Shown here: in pieces, positions 21,132-32,660 of the stretch
Layout: every line of letters starts with the position of its first letter
Numbering within the stretch: position 1 is the stretch's first letter
Source of the DNA: Blumeriella jaapii
Taxonomy: Eukaryota > Ascomycota > Leotiomycetes > Helotiales > Drepanopezizaceae
DNA: 64,000 nt
Direction of reading: 5' to 3'
Assembly: GCA_009599575.1 (NCBI GenBank)
Contig: VWND01000010.1
Span: forward strand, 186,001-250,000
Translations under genes and position numbers: made by a program
The notes under the pieces: model-generated
Told to the model about the DNA's origin: nothing
What the model saw: the letters and a program-made list of their open reading frames with translations, nothing else
The model's database searches: none

Positions 21132-23843
21132 GATGATGATGAAGCGGAAAGCTGTTTAAGCCAAATACCACCAGATTAGATGCAGATGTAAAAGACTTGA
21201 TCCGGATGGTGCCTGCAGAGCCCCTCGTATTCTTTTTCTTTTTCTTCTTCTTCTTCTTCTGCTTCTTCTTCTTCTTCTTCTTCTTCTTCTCTTTTTTCTT
21301 CTGCTTCTGCTTCTGCTTCTTCTTCTTCTTCTCCTTGTTCTTCTTCTTCACCACCGCCGTCGTATACCTACCTAGGTACCTTACCCACTTCTCTTCTCAT
21401 TTCACACGTGCTAAGCCAAGTACCACACACCACTCACTCTCCCAACTGAAAATCCTGTCTACCTGAGCAAGGCGATCCAGCTCACAGCCGCCGGCTTGCC
21501 TTTTTTCGGGGGCAATCAGCTGGTCCTGGCGGCATAGGTGTGTCCGTCTTTCTTCCGCAGCAGCTGTACGATCATCTCCTTTCACACGGCGTAAACATGT
21601 CCCCAGCTACAGTACAGTACAGTACCAAGGAGAAGCGCTACGCTAGGTGCTTGTCTGAGATGCTGCTATGTAGAACAGACAGAACCAACCCCATGGAGCG
21701 TCGATTCAAAAAGCCTAGCTACTGAGGAAGTTCGGTACATGGACAAGGCTGTTGTTAGGCAGAAGATTCCCCTCCCCTACGCCACCCCGCCCTCTCCCCC
21801 CCCCCCTTCAAAAATCGAAATTGGAGAAGAGGAGCGTGACATCTAACGTGTGCCATTCACGAAGGGCAACAACACGTCGTACAAGTATAAAAGCAAACAA
21901 TGGAACCAGCACAACGGAGATCAAACACCGACTCTCCAGACCCCGAGGGAGGCGGAACATGCGCAGGACAAAAGAGGGAGAGAGGAACCGACTCTGCGCA
22001 GCGCAATTGCTTATCGATCTCAGCAGATGGATAGATAGACGTATTACAACGACGAGGTGAAATACGGAAGAGGCGCATGGGACGTCTTGCACGTACAGTA
22101 CTGCCACGCTAGAGAAGGTCTACAGACAGCTTGTGCGACTTTCGCGATCGTGCGGCACGCTTGTACGTACGAGAAGCTGCTGACGCCTATTTTTGTTAGA
22201 GTAGAGGGGTGGGTTGGAAGAGCTTAGATGGAGAAGCTGAAGAGCGTAGCGAAGCAACACGGATCATATATGCTAGTAGAGGCAACATGGATCAAATATG
22301 CTAGCAGAGGAATAACGCGTGTCGTTACTAAGTGTACAATCGGGGAGCGTTTACAGCGCTAAAAACAGCCTTTTGAAGAGTTGCTAGTACTGTATGTATG
22401 GGATCATGGCTGCGATACGGTCACGTGGGATCACGTGGAAACACGCACTGGGCACTTGTGTTTTCTCGCATGCCTATCGCTAGCTACGGTCATGTTTGCT
22501 TCCTAAACATCAGCAAGACAACATTTTGCAGATCTCAAGACCGGTGCGCACGGAGCCTCCTGGAGTGGAATCAACGGACAGGATCGATATATACATATAT
22601 ATACACGTCCTGCAATGTTGTATTGGAACGCTTAGCCCGGAGCCTTTTGGCGTGCTTATGGTTGGCGGTTTTTGATTTCTCTGTGTATGGACCCGAGAAT
22701 TCTCAACTCTCCTCCGTATGCGCTATGCACAGGCAAGCAAGCAGGCAGGCAGGCAAGACAGCCCTCGACCCGCTTGGTGGATGCGGCAGCCCGCGGCTAG
22801 AGTGAGCTCAAACGCGCGATTTGTGGACTACAAACGGTCAAGAATGTCGCATCTTCTTGATAACACCGCTTGAAGTTTATCATGGAGGTGAGTTCCAATT
22901 GAGGACACTAATAGATGGCTTTACGGATTTGGAAGGAGAAGCAAGTGAAGCCGCTAAGGCTTTTTCTGTGGGTAAGAAGTAGGTGGAAAGAGGACCTTGC
23001 TTGTGATGCTGGTGGTCTGGTGGGGGTTTGCTTGGGGTTTGATAGATCGATTTTCTGTGAATTGATCTTCCTTTCCTGCTTCCTTTTGTTTCTAAGCAGT
23101 GAGTTGTAAACCTACAACCTGTGTTCTAGGATGCTATGTCAACTCGTAACTTTGACTTTGAGTCCCATTTCGCAATTTTGAATCCCAATTTACTACTTTA
23201 CCCTATCACTGGATCTAACCTCTTGTATCTAAATTTCCTTTTTTTGAGACTCAACTTCCTAACGAGGAAGGAAAGAAGGGAAGGAGAAAAGATCAACGGA
23301 GATTGAAGTTCTATTTATTTCGAGGAAACCATCTCAAAACTGCTCTTCCTTGTTCTTTCTTTTCCTTCAGTTCCTGGACAAAAGCTCAGAACTTTGTGTT
23401 TCGGCAATTATCATTGTAAGTTGTCTGGGTGAATTTGTGAAGCTCCCTGCGAAAAGGAACCGAAAGCGGACAGGGGTTCATTTCTTATTTAAGACCCATC
23501 CTCCTCTGACTTTTTCTTCCAGGACAAGACTTCACCATTTCACCTTCGACTTCGTCTTCACCCTCTCGATCTCTTTATCCAAAACAGTATCAGCAACACA
23601 CTTCCCCATATTACTGCCACCGACAGACACCTCCTTCCTCTTTGCCCAGCCAGCGATTACAACTCTCCTCCTCCTCCAGACTCGAAGCCTCACGGTCGCC
23701 ACTCTACTCTTGTCCATACCATACAACCACATTTTCGATCTACAATATTCCAGCGTTATCACCACAAGACCGACAACCGCAGGATCATCTCTACCTCTTA
23801 CAAGGATGCGTAATTGACGACTCCTTCCCTTCTCGTACAAACC
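18106..23843. other. 5.7-kb gene-poor, simple-sequence-rich region
   Basis: No gene is supported. It holds (GGAGGT)n and (GTCGCC)n at 18184-18262, (CACAA/CAGCA)n ~18640-18692, dense GTACAGTAC/GTACTGTAC palindromes (18960-19030, 19674-19690, 20005-20050, 20404-20482, 20893-20945, 21610-21625), a 34-bp poly-A run (21093-21126), a ~110-bp (CTT)n tract (21232-21342), CACGTG clusters (20344-20390, 22421-22438) and CCTACCTAGGTACC motifs. The last few hundred bases (~23480-23843) are pyrimidine-rich and are probably the promoter and leader of the SET-domain gene. Confidence 0.7.
21093..21126 (+). repeat. Poly-A tract, 34 bp
   Basis: An uninterrupted run of A follows TTTTATTTTTTG, with a (GAT)n stub immediately after. 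No retroelement reading frame or target-site duplication is evident around it. Confidence 0.9.
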
Positions 23844-26349
23844 ATGGACTCCCCCAAGCACCAGACCTGCTCATTCGAGGTTCTTACGCACAAGACGGCC
23901 CCCGAACAACTCTCTACTCCACACACCTCCCCTCTCCTCCATCCATCCGTTTCTGCTCAGACCAAGCCCGTCCAGAAGTCCACTAGCAGGATATCCTCAA
24001 CCAAGACATACAACAGAAAGAAGAAAAATATAGAGTCCGTGTTCGCAAGCCTTTACGATGACTCCGAGGAGCAGATCGGTGCTGATAGTTCATCTTCGGG
24101 ATGTGACACTTGGTCCTCGGATCTCGAAATCAAGAGTGTGAGTCTACGTTCTGAGAGAGTTGTTGAGAAGGACGATGCTGAGATGCAGAAGGTCGAATCG
24201 AAGATGGAGAAACTTTCACTTTCTGAGGATGGAGCAGCGGCTCAAGGTGGCTCATCCGCTTTTGACAAGGCTCCTCTCTCCACTTCCGTGTCCGAAGATC
24301 CGACTCCAGCTATCCGAACCGAGTGGCTGGGCTCTTCACAGTTCTACGTGAAGTCCTTGATTGAGATGCAAAAAGATGTAAGTCCACCCCCTTGCCTGCC
24401 AGATCCATCTGGCGATGATGCTGCCGGATACTGAAACGATCTCACACAGGGAATCCTTGACGGCATGGTCAAATACCGCGAGGCAATCGTTCACGACCTC
24501 ACGATCCTGCCCTACAATCCAAGTCTCTACATCGAACTCGCGCTCGTCGAAGCCCGCCTCGGATTCTCAGACATAGCAGCCAGTAACGCCTACCGCGCCC
24601 TCGTGCTCATCGAGAGCGTCTTCTCCCCGCACCCCCATCCCCTCAAACCTCAGCCCGGCCCACCCACACCGCGATCCTTCTCCACGCTACGCAAGGCCGT
24701 CAGCACATTCCTCTCCCACAAGTACCCAACCCACGGCCCCCTGGCAATGAAAGACGAGATCGCCCACCTCCACGTGCAAGCCTACCAAGCGCTCCTCACC
24801 GGCCTCGTCGGCTCCGCCGCCTTCTGGGACGGCCTGATCGAAGCCGAGAAGGCGCGCGCGCTCTACCCGCACGACGCGCACCTCGCCGAGCTGCAAGCCG
24901 ATCTCAAAGCCGGCTTCCTCGACCGTTGCGAGCTCTTCCGGGCGTCCGGTCTCCCGGGCAAGATCGAGGCCGCGGATCTGGTCGAGCGCACCCGCTCGGG
25001 CAAGATCTACCAGGTGCGGTATCCGTGGGTGGAGGAGGCGCTGTACCGCCGCACGCCGGCGACGCTGCGCGCGGTGCAGGAGGACTTCCGCGAGGCGGCG
25101 CGCGCGTGCGAGGTTCGCCCTGTGGCGTTTGGGGGCGCGACGCCGAAGCGTGCGCGGGAGGGAGAGGACGTTGGGCCGCTGGGCATCTTTGCCACGCGCG
25201 ATATCAAGGAGGGCGAACTGGTCATCTTGGACAAGTCCATCACGGGTGTTTCGAACGTGCCTTCGAGCAAGCTGCTGTAAGTTTCCACCCGAGATCTCAG
25301 GGACGGAAAAAAAGGGGAGGGTTTGTTTACTCTCGCTAACCCGTCCAATCAGACACTGCGACGCCTGCCATGGCAGTCTCGCCGCTCAATACCTCCGCCA
25401 GGCACCGCTCCCCTGCGCAAAATGCAAGAAAGTCGCCTACTGCAGTCCGGAATGCTACACAACCGCCACGACGGGATATCACAAGATCCTCTGCGGCCAC
25501 GAGCTCGACTGGGTCTACGAGCATCCGTCCGCGCCGAGTTGGTCCGCGGCCGCCGCAAAGACAGGCGGCGTCGGTTTCCGCTGGAAAGCCGTCCTCCTCC
25601 TGCGCGTCATGGCCATCATTCTCACGTCTCCCTCGGGCTCGGCCGGCTCCCGCACACCGGTGCACCCGCTGCAACACCCGCTCATCGCGCGCGCCGCCGC
25701 GAACTACGCCCCTCCCGGCTCGACCCCGACCGCCTTCACCACCACGCACGAGTGGCACTTCGCCAGCAACAGCGTGTCGCCGACGCTGCTCCTCCTGCAG
25801 CTCGGGGTCGACATCTTCGCGCCCGCCAGCCCCTGGACGCCCGCCACCATCCAGACCATCCTCTGGCGCCTGGAGAACAACGCCGACATGGCGGCCACGG
25901 TGCTCGGCGGCACGCACAGCCGGCTCATGAACTACAACGCCCGCTTCCTGTTCCTGAACCACTGCTGCGAGCCGAACACGTCGTGGCACGGCGCGCCGCC
26001 CGACGGCGAGGTCGACGTGGGCTGGCTGGCGGGCTTCCCGCCGCGAGAGGGGCCCGTCGGCGAGGTGGAACTGCTGCAGCCGGGCTGCAGCGCGGTGTGG
26101 TGCTCGGCGGCGAGAGACGTCAAGGAGGGCGAGGAGCTGAATATCTCGTATGTGGGCGATCCGCTGGGCTTGCACGATGATGCTGGGGTGAAGGGGGATC
26201 CGGAGGGCGATGGAGATGGGGAGGATGACTTGGAAGGGGAGAGAGGCCGCGCGGGGAAGAGAGCGTGGTTGGATAAGTGGTTTGATAGGGGGTGTGGGTG
26301 CGCCGTTTGTGAGGGGAGAATGCGGTGGAGGATCGGGACGCGGCGCTGA
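23844..26349 (+). CDS. TPR/MYND/SET-domain (SMYD-type) protein, three exons, 785 aa
   Basis: Model join(23844..24377, 24450..25276, 25353..26349). Introns are 72 and 76 bp (GTAAGT donors; CTCACACAG and GCTAAC...CAATCAG acceptors), and the spliced length is exactly 786 codons. The start is ATG in ACCATGG context. The N-terminal ~150 residues are acidic/Ser-rich. Then comes a TPR-like region (LYIELALVEARLGFSDIAASNAYRA split over repeats), the first SET half (GPLGIFATRDIKEGELVILD), a MYND zinc finger (HCDACHGS...CAKCKKVAYCSPECY...H..LCGHE), the SET core NHCCEPN with NISYVGDPLG, and a post-SET Cys cluster (CGCAVCEGRMRW). SMYD proteins are protein-lysine methyltransferases, or SAM-fold regulators, in nucleus or cytosol. 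The essential NHxCxPN is intact, so activity is plausible; the substrate is unknown. An acidic Gly/Asp loop separates SET from post-SET. Confidence 0.88.
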
Positions 26350-27833
26350 TGCGGGCTCTGGAGGCATCGGGTTCCGTTTGAGATCAGGCCGAGGGCTGAT
26401 GGGATAGGAAGGCGTGGTTTCTGCGATGGCGTTGAACTTTTCTTGCGCTGCGAGTCGTTTGGACTTTGATGCGTTGGATTTTATCCCTTGAGCTGCGCTG
26501 CTTTTGCGAAGCGGTGCATATTCCTTACCCGCCTGCTTCGTTACTCGATGTTTATTACTCTTCATCTGATGATGATCTTAGCAGCCATAAAGCAGAGCTA
26601 GGAACCCAGAAATGAAGCCATACATTGAAGTAAGGGGGCCTTCAGTGATGGTTAGATTCCGAAGCACAGATCCATTCACACCAACAACGTCTCCCTCCTC
26701 TCCTCCAACCCCATTCCTCCTCCAAAATCATCTTCTCAAACCCACCTACTTACCTACTTAGTACGCAAAGGTTTCCCCTTAATCCCTTGTAAAGACGAAG
26801 TGCCATCGACCCAGGCCCGACGTGCCAACACCCCAACATCCCACCCAGTCTCTCGAGCCATCTCACACACTACAATATTCATGCCGCGTCTGCTCTCACC
26901 GAACCCGCTGCATGATTCCTCGCCCCTGACCTCCCTACTCACGTATGTACCTACCAGCAACAACTCTGAAGCCGAGACTACCATCCCATCACGCTTCTTT
27001 CGACACGATACTGCACAGAGGAACTTCGACACGATGTCCGCTCGCTCAATTGCCGTTTCGACACGTTGGAATCTCCACCCACCAGATTCCCGCATCACAG
27101 ACAGAGTTCCCCCTGGACGGAAGATATGGAAAGAAAAAAAAAAAGAAAAAAAAGAGCAGATACATCTAGCCAAAAAGAGAACAAGGAAAAATATTCAGCA
27201 GAAGTTACTCCCAGTCCAGCTTGACTCGAGGCGCCACGATGCAAGTTCACGTTTACTAGCTTGGTTGTCGGTCCCCTTCTCAGCTAACGTTTTCCTCACA
27301 TTGAGTGAGTTCTGAAGAACTTTGCAATCACATCCAACACACACAAACACATACATCTTTCCGTAAAGACATCCAACAAGCACCACCCTAACCGTAAAGC
27401 CCAAGCAGGCACAGGTTTCCCTCCTCCAAACCCCGGTCAGCAGCGAGTTTTCTATTCCCCTTTCTCTCCATCCTCTATCCTCTCCCCGGATTTTCCGCCG
27501 GCGTGAATAGCTCACGTCACGCCTCTAATACTGTACCCCAGGCCATATCCAGCCGCAAGGCCCCCAGCGGGTGAACCGCATCGCAGTAGCTAGCTAGCTA
27601 GCCCATCCATTCATCAGACCCCGACCCCGACCCCATTCGGAAGCAGAAGCGTCCCAGACCATTTCATGTGTCAACATCCCCAGCCCCTCACGCACCACCG
27701 CGACCACGGCCATCGCAGGACGAAAAAAGGGAGACATCCCGAGCGATGCTCGCTGCGATATTAGACGTCAAGTGAAATGCGTCAAAGCAGGAGGGGATCA
27801 GCCCCAGAAAAACAAACAAGAAGAAAAAAGAAA

Positions 27834-27864
<31 letters not shown>

Positions 27865-28479
27865 GCCTTGGCCTGTAGAAGTGCAAGAAGAGAAATCTAC
27901 GATAGAACAGGACGTGTGTTAGAAGCTACCTACCTAGGTACCTACTTGGCTACGAGGAACGCCCCATGTTCAGACTCGAGAAGTAGGAAGAAATGCATTG
28001 ACCTAGGTAAGGTAGGTAGGTAGGTAGGTACGCATCCCGTCCCCCTGGAACTCTGGTTTGGCGGGATCGGGAACTGATGGTTTTGCGGAGGCCGAGTCCG
28101 ATGCTCGTGTCGCCAACGCATGTGTCTGGTTACTTTCTTTCTTTCCTTGCCTGCCTGCCTGCCTGCCTGCCTGCGTGCCCGCTTCTCACTCGTACCCAGG
28201 CGTAACAGACCAGGCAGCAGTGCTGAGAGTCATCGTCGATTCGGGCTGTGGAATTCCCAGTGAAGACGAACCGGATTTTCCCCAATGATGATGTTCTGAG
28301 GACTTTGGGTATCATGAAAAGCAAAGCTATGTACCTAGGTAGGTAGGTAGGTAAATTACAGATTAGACAATCACAGATCTTCCATGTGCTCCCTAATCAA
28401 AGAATGCTCGTGGTGAGATACGATCCAGGGAGCATCAACGTGAGCATCACACGTATCCACGGCCCTCTCCTCAGCCCGC
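26350..28479. other. 2.1-kb intergenic region, weak ORFs and simple repeats
   Basis: This holds a poly-A tract (~27837-27858), CCTACCTAGGTACC and GTAGGTAGGTAG motifs (27925-28035, 28330-28350), TGCC repeats (~28148-28180) and CGACCC repeats near 27620. An open minus frame at 26754-27173 (139 codons) has mixed composition but no motif I recognise and no conserved neighbours; it is left uncalled. Confidence 0.5.
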
Positions 28480-29700
28480 TCAGCCTCGAGGCACGGGATC
28501 CTCCTCATTCGGCGCCGCAAACTCCGCCTCGTCCTCCTCGGCGACATCCAGCGGGCCCCGGCGATCAGGCTTCGGCATCGGCGCCAGCTGACCGATGCGC
28601 TCCTGGCACTGGGAGAAACGATCCAGAACTTCACTGGTCAAGGACACGTCGTTGTCCGTGAGGATGGACATGCACTCCGGGGCGCCAAAGTCGCTCCAGA
28701 AGGAGTGTGGGTCGACGACGAGCTCCGGAGCGGCGGTGGCCGGGATGGGCGACGTCGGGCTTGGATCGTCGTCGCGCTTGGTGAGGGATGGGCTTTCGTC
28801 GTCGGCGAAATCGAAGGCGGCCGGGCGAGTGTTCTCCGGGAGGCTTTCAGCAGGGAACTTGGTGAGATGATGCTGAGCCATGGTGTTCATGGCCGCCTCG
28901 ATCTGCGTCACTTGGCGGTGGTAGCTGGCGAGTTCCTCCTCCGGGATCTGAGTGCCGCTGTTGAGCATTTCCCGCGTCGCCGAGACAGCTCGGCGACCGA
29001 TGGTCTGGTCAAGCAGATTTGCCCTTGCCATCACCTCAATCTTGACCTCGAGGCTCAGGATCAGGTAGTAGGCGTGCAAGCGACTGAGCTCGGTCTGGGT
29101 CTGGTTCATTGATACGGGCGGAAGGGTGGGCTGTGGATGAGCCGCGATCTCGGCAGCAATCAGTGAGCGAAGTTCGGCGAACAATCCGTCAAAGTTGGGA
29201 AGTTCCAGGAGGTGGTTACGCTTGATGCTAGCCATGACAAAATGAGCGTGCGCATTGATCTGGCGGTTTGCCTCGTCCTCGGTCAGCCCGTGGTGTCGGT
29301 TTAGGTAGACCAGCTTGTCCTTGAGCTCCAGAAAACTCGTCTGCAGGTCGAATTTGCAGCCCATTCTATACGCATCGGTCTCTTTGGTCTTGATCGGAGC
29401 CGCTCTCCGAGCCGGGGCTTGGCTGGCATCAGACTCCTCTTCCTCTTGCTGGGAGTCGGTGTCGACGACCTGGGGGAAGGCGGAATCAGGCTCGATAATG
29501 CCGTTGGGAGACACAGCCAAAGGAATTGGCGGCAGCTGTTGAGCATCCAAGGGCTCGATGCCTCGGGGCTCCACCGGATCGACGATGTTCAGAGACCCAT
29601 GGTCCAGAGTGCCCTCGTTACTCCCGATAAGAGGTTGAAAGGGTGCTGCGACAGCAGTATTTGCCAGGATGGCCGCGGTGATGCCTGCAATGAAACGCAT
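28480..29700 (-). CDS. Secreted acidic protein of unknown function, 406 aa
   Basis: Single exon. Residues 1-18 form a clear secretion signal (MRFIAGITAAILANTAVA, cleavage expected near AVA|AP). The mature part is Pro/Glu/Asp-rich with an EEEESD stretch, dibasic or Kex2-like sites (ARR near 100, LTKRDDD near 310, DRRG near 385), one NQT N-glycosylation sequon and only three Cys. The central ~200 residues are predicted helical (LQTSFLELKDKLVYLNRHHGLTEDE as start; split here by KFDL). No catalytic motif is recognisable. It could be a processed secreted protein or a cell-surface/effector-like protein, but this is inferred only from signal peptide and processing sites. The position is isolated, 1.0 kb from the splicing-factor gene. 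Confidence 0.75.
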   Translation of the reverse strand: MRFIAGITAAILANTAVAAPFQPLIGSNEGTLDHGSLNIVDPVEPRGIEPLDAQQLPPIPLAVSPNGIIEPDSAFPQVVDTDSQQEEEESDASQAPARRAAPIKTKETDAYRMGCKFDLQTSFLELKDKLVYLNRHHGLTEDEANRQINAHAHFVMASIKRNHLLELPNFDGLFAELRSLIAAEIAAHPQPTLPPVSMNQTQTELSRLHAYYLILSLEVKIEVMARANLLDQTIGRRAVSATREMLNSGTQIPEEELASYHRQVTQIEAAMNTMAQHHLTKFPAESLPENTRPAAFDFADDESPSLTKRDDDPSPTSPIPATAAPELVVDPHSFWSDFGAPECMSILTDNDVSLTSEVLDRFSQCQERIGQLAPMPKPDRRGPLDVAEEDEAEFAAPNEEDPVPRG

Positions 29701-30714
29701 GGTGCTGGTAGGAGTTGAACGAACAAACGGTTCAGTGTGGAGCTCGTTTTTGAAAGTAAGCTGTTCAATTGTCGAGGTGATGGGTTGACCAAGAAAGAGA
29801 TGCGAACGAAGAAGCTCTTTTGTAAAGAGACCTTAGTCGTGTGGGCATGTCACTATGAGATCACATTCGTTAGCCTAGTTAAGTTCATTTGGAAGTCGAC
29901 TTAGCAGGACCAGAAAGAAGAGCTACTCACCATTAATGCCTACTTAGGTACCTTCAGACAGCGGCTTGGCGAGACCAGCTCTTGGCTATGTTTTTTTTTA
30001 ACTTATAGATTCAAACCGTCGCTCTTGTCTATCCTAAGATGACTCCTCTTTCTCATACTAACATTTAACTGGCTTGTGTACGATGTCATTGAATCGTTCA
30101 ACCGTGCTAGTTTTCTTTTGAGTCTGTTGAGTCTGGCGCATTTTCGCTTCCATTGTGTTTATTCCACACTTGGTTCAGAAAGCCTTCTCTATTAAGAATC
30201 AATCTGGCTTTCAATATGATTTGACTGCAGTTGAAAGAAAGCCTACTGAGAAGACCAGAAGGACAGGATGAGGAAGCGACGACGCATTCTTTGAGACGCC
30301 CTGAGCTAGCAGAAGTTGAACGAAAGAATTTCCAAGAAAAATCATGGGAGAAAAATAAACCAAATGAGTTTGTGTGGTGGGAGAACAGCCCTAGCCCTAA
30401 TGGGGTCGAGAAGAAAGATGATACAAGTCAGATGAAATCGAGAGATCATGCTATCATCGACGGGTGGTAGTTTAGTTAGTACGTGGTGGAGAAAATACCA
30501 TATGGCGCAGAATGGATTCACTCGCTACCTACTTACCGCTTGGTAGAAAGGCTATGAGGCGGAGAATGAAGTGGCTTATAATAGCACATCCAATCCGGTT
30601 CAAAGTCAATTACCTGTCCACACTAGGTAAGTCGCAATTCGCAGGCATGGAAAGGAATCGGCTTGGAAGATGCATACTACAGTAGTTTACACTTTCGCAC
30701 TACTTCCGCACCGT
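29701..30714. other. 1-kb intergenic region
   Basis: This holds the promoter side of the secreted-protein gene and the 3' side of the SF3a subunit gene. A 79-codon plus frame (30231-30470) is charged and low-complexity with no support. Nothing else is recognised. Confidence 0.5.
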
Positions 30715-32260
30715 CTAGAGAAGGCCTTGCTTCTGCAAATCGTAGTAGACTTTTTCGGGCATGACGTTACCCTCCGCGTCCTCCATCTGAACCACACTTC
30801 CCTCATCCTTCTTCCCCTTTTGCTTGTCCCTTGTGATCTTATCCCAGAGCTTGACGGCATCCGCAATATCGGTGATTTCGCGAAACAAGGTCGTATTCGT
30901 GATTCCCAAGCACTTCAATCCGTAGATATGACGTGTCTCGTGAAAATGCTTGTCGAATGCTCTCCGGCCCATGTAGACATAATTTCCACAGATTTCGCAC
31001 CGAAATTCCACGCCCAGTCCGTGTAGCTTGTACAGCCAGAAAGGAATGGGCTTGCCGTCCCAAGCGAGCGGTAGCTTCAATGGGTTATAGATCTTCTCGT
31101 CACCATCCGATTCACTGTCCGAGTCGCCACCCTGCGGAGCCGCGGAGGGGGATTCGGCAAAGAGTGCATCGAGCTCCATCTGTCGCTCTCGTTCGGTCAT
31201 GCCCTGCTTTCGCTCGACATTGACCCGCGTGTCGCTTCTTTCTTGTGACATTGCTGCTGCCAGGCGTTTGACTCGGTACTCCCGCTCTGCGATGGCTCGC
31301 TCTTTCAGCCGCAAAGACGTGATCCTCGTGGTGGTGCCGCTCTCTGCATCGCCCCGAGTCTCGGCTTGCCGTGCGGCTCTAGCCTCGGCTGCCCGAAGAT
31401 GCTTCTTCCCTGTCAAGTGGGCCTTAAAACATTGTCGTTCTTAAAGTCCTTCTCGCAGTCCGCACAGTGAAGCGCATCAGTTGATCCATTAGAGGGTCCT
31501 ACAGGCTCTGGTCTCCAAGCGGGAATATCATCTTCGTTCCAAGCCTTGTCAAAATCAACATCGAAGCTTTCGAACAGCTTCGGCAGATTCTCAAGAGGTC
31601 TCGTCCGACGCATGAAGCTCTCAAGATACGAAGCGAGTTCTCCAACATATGTGAAGTACTGATCGGTCATCTTATCGTGGCGTTTGACAGAGCATGACGG
31701 GGGCACGAAAATATCAAAGGCATCCAGGTATTGAAGGTAGGTGAGTCGCTTGATATTAGGTAGGTTGAGGTATGATTCGTGAATCGTAGTGAGATCCAGG
31801 TATTTCCCAAATGCTTCCTCTCCGGTGAACAGGTTGTCGATCTCGTATGTCGGTGCCTCCCCCTCCCCAGTGGTCTTCTTCTTGTACGCCCGCTCTAAAT
31901 TCTCTACTGGTTCGTTTGGATACCGTTGATGAAATGACTTTATCTCAGATAGCTGTTTGTAGAATTCTTCCAAAGGTTCCCCTGTGGATATCGACTGAAT
32001 CTCTCTTGTTCGCGCACCGTCGGCGTCTTTGTAGATCTCGAGCAGTCTCTTTGATTGGTCTTGGATGCGGTCGAGGAAGCCTGCGATCTGGTGATCTCTG
32101 TTTAACCGCTCGCGGATCTTGAACGCGACTGTCAGTATTGTTCGGCTCAAGAATCTGCAAATGCTCTTACATGTCGTGGTTCTTCTGCAACCCGGTCACT
32201 AATGCCCTGCTCCAGCCTCTCGAGATCCTCGTGGAGGAATCTCTGCTCCTCTAGAATCAT
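30715..32260 (-). CDS. Splicing factor 3a subunit 3 (Prp9/SAP61), with apparent 1-nt frameshift
   Basis: Exon 1 is 32171-32260 (30 codons from MILEEQRFLHEDLERLEQG); a 53-bp intron has GTAAGA and TACTGAC; exon 2 is 30715-32117. The product is the U2 snRNP SF3a60 subunit, which bridges SF3b and U2 in prespliceosome assembly. Family hallmarks are IAGFLDRIQDQSKRLLEIYKD with the following STGEPLEEFYKQL, LPNIKRLTYLQYLDAFDIF, a first zinc finger (LHCADCEKDF...H), and the C-terminal matrin-type finger CEICGNYVYMGRRAFDKHF...H. Between DCEKDFKNDNV and the expected FKAHLTGKKH the frame breaks at a four-base homopolymer (31426-31429). One more base there would restore the family reading frame, and the total would then be 497 codons plus stop, as usual for this family. 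Since the protein is essential in yeasts, a sequencing error is most likely. Confidence 0.9.
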
Positions 32261-32660
32261 TTTGCTTTCTGCTTGTAGCTACCTGGAGAAACAATCTGGT
32301 CCTAGAGCTCAAGAGCGTATCGATGAGTCGGTGCTGGAATTCTGAAGGCGCTGTCGAAATGGACGTGACAATGCTTTTGATTCTTTCATGGGAAATCTTT
32401 CCTTCCGGTACGGCATAGGTATTGATCTTTTGCGCTAGCCAATCAATACGCGCCAGCGGCTAAGTTCGCGCGTAAAAATTAAGGTTGGCGCGCTTGTGCG
32501 CTAAGGGAATAACTTTCCTCCACCAAAGTGCTGAATGCAATCCTCCTCGACTTCTTCGTGCATCAACCTCTTCGCCGAGCACAAGAAGCTGTGTTGCTGC
32601 AACCTCAGTCGACCTAGACGCTATTGTTTCCTCCTGGAACTTCGATACACAACCATAGTC
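32261..32660. promoter_or_regulatory. Divergent intergenic region between two splicing-related genes
   Basis: These 400 bp separate the SF3a-subunit start (minus) from the FAL1 start (plus) and must hold both promoters. It contains GCGCGTAAAA and GGCGCGCTTGTGCGC sequences. An ATG at 32535 is in frame with FAL1 without an intervening stop and would add 42 residues (Cys/Ser-rich); the conserved FAL1 N-terminus begins at 32661, so that is the preferred start. Confidence 0.5.

Noticed and set aside
21060..21350. Retroelement tail suggested by 34-bp poly-A
   Set aside because: No reverse-transcriptase frame, no target-site duplication, and the neighbouring (CTT)n tract points to a simple-sequence origin.
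25336..26565. 409-codon minus frame
   Set aside because: Antisense to the MYND/SET exon, which has clear domain motifs on the plus strand; Arg/Gly/Ala-rich shadow.
26754..27173. 139-codon minus frame with protein-like composition
   Set aside because: No recognisable motif, no splice signals linking further exons, and the plus strand is also open (26800-27315). Kept only as a note.
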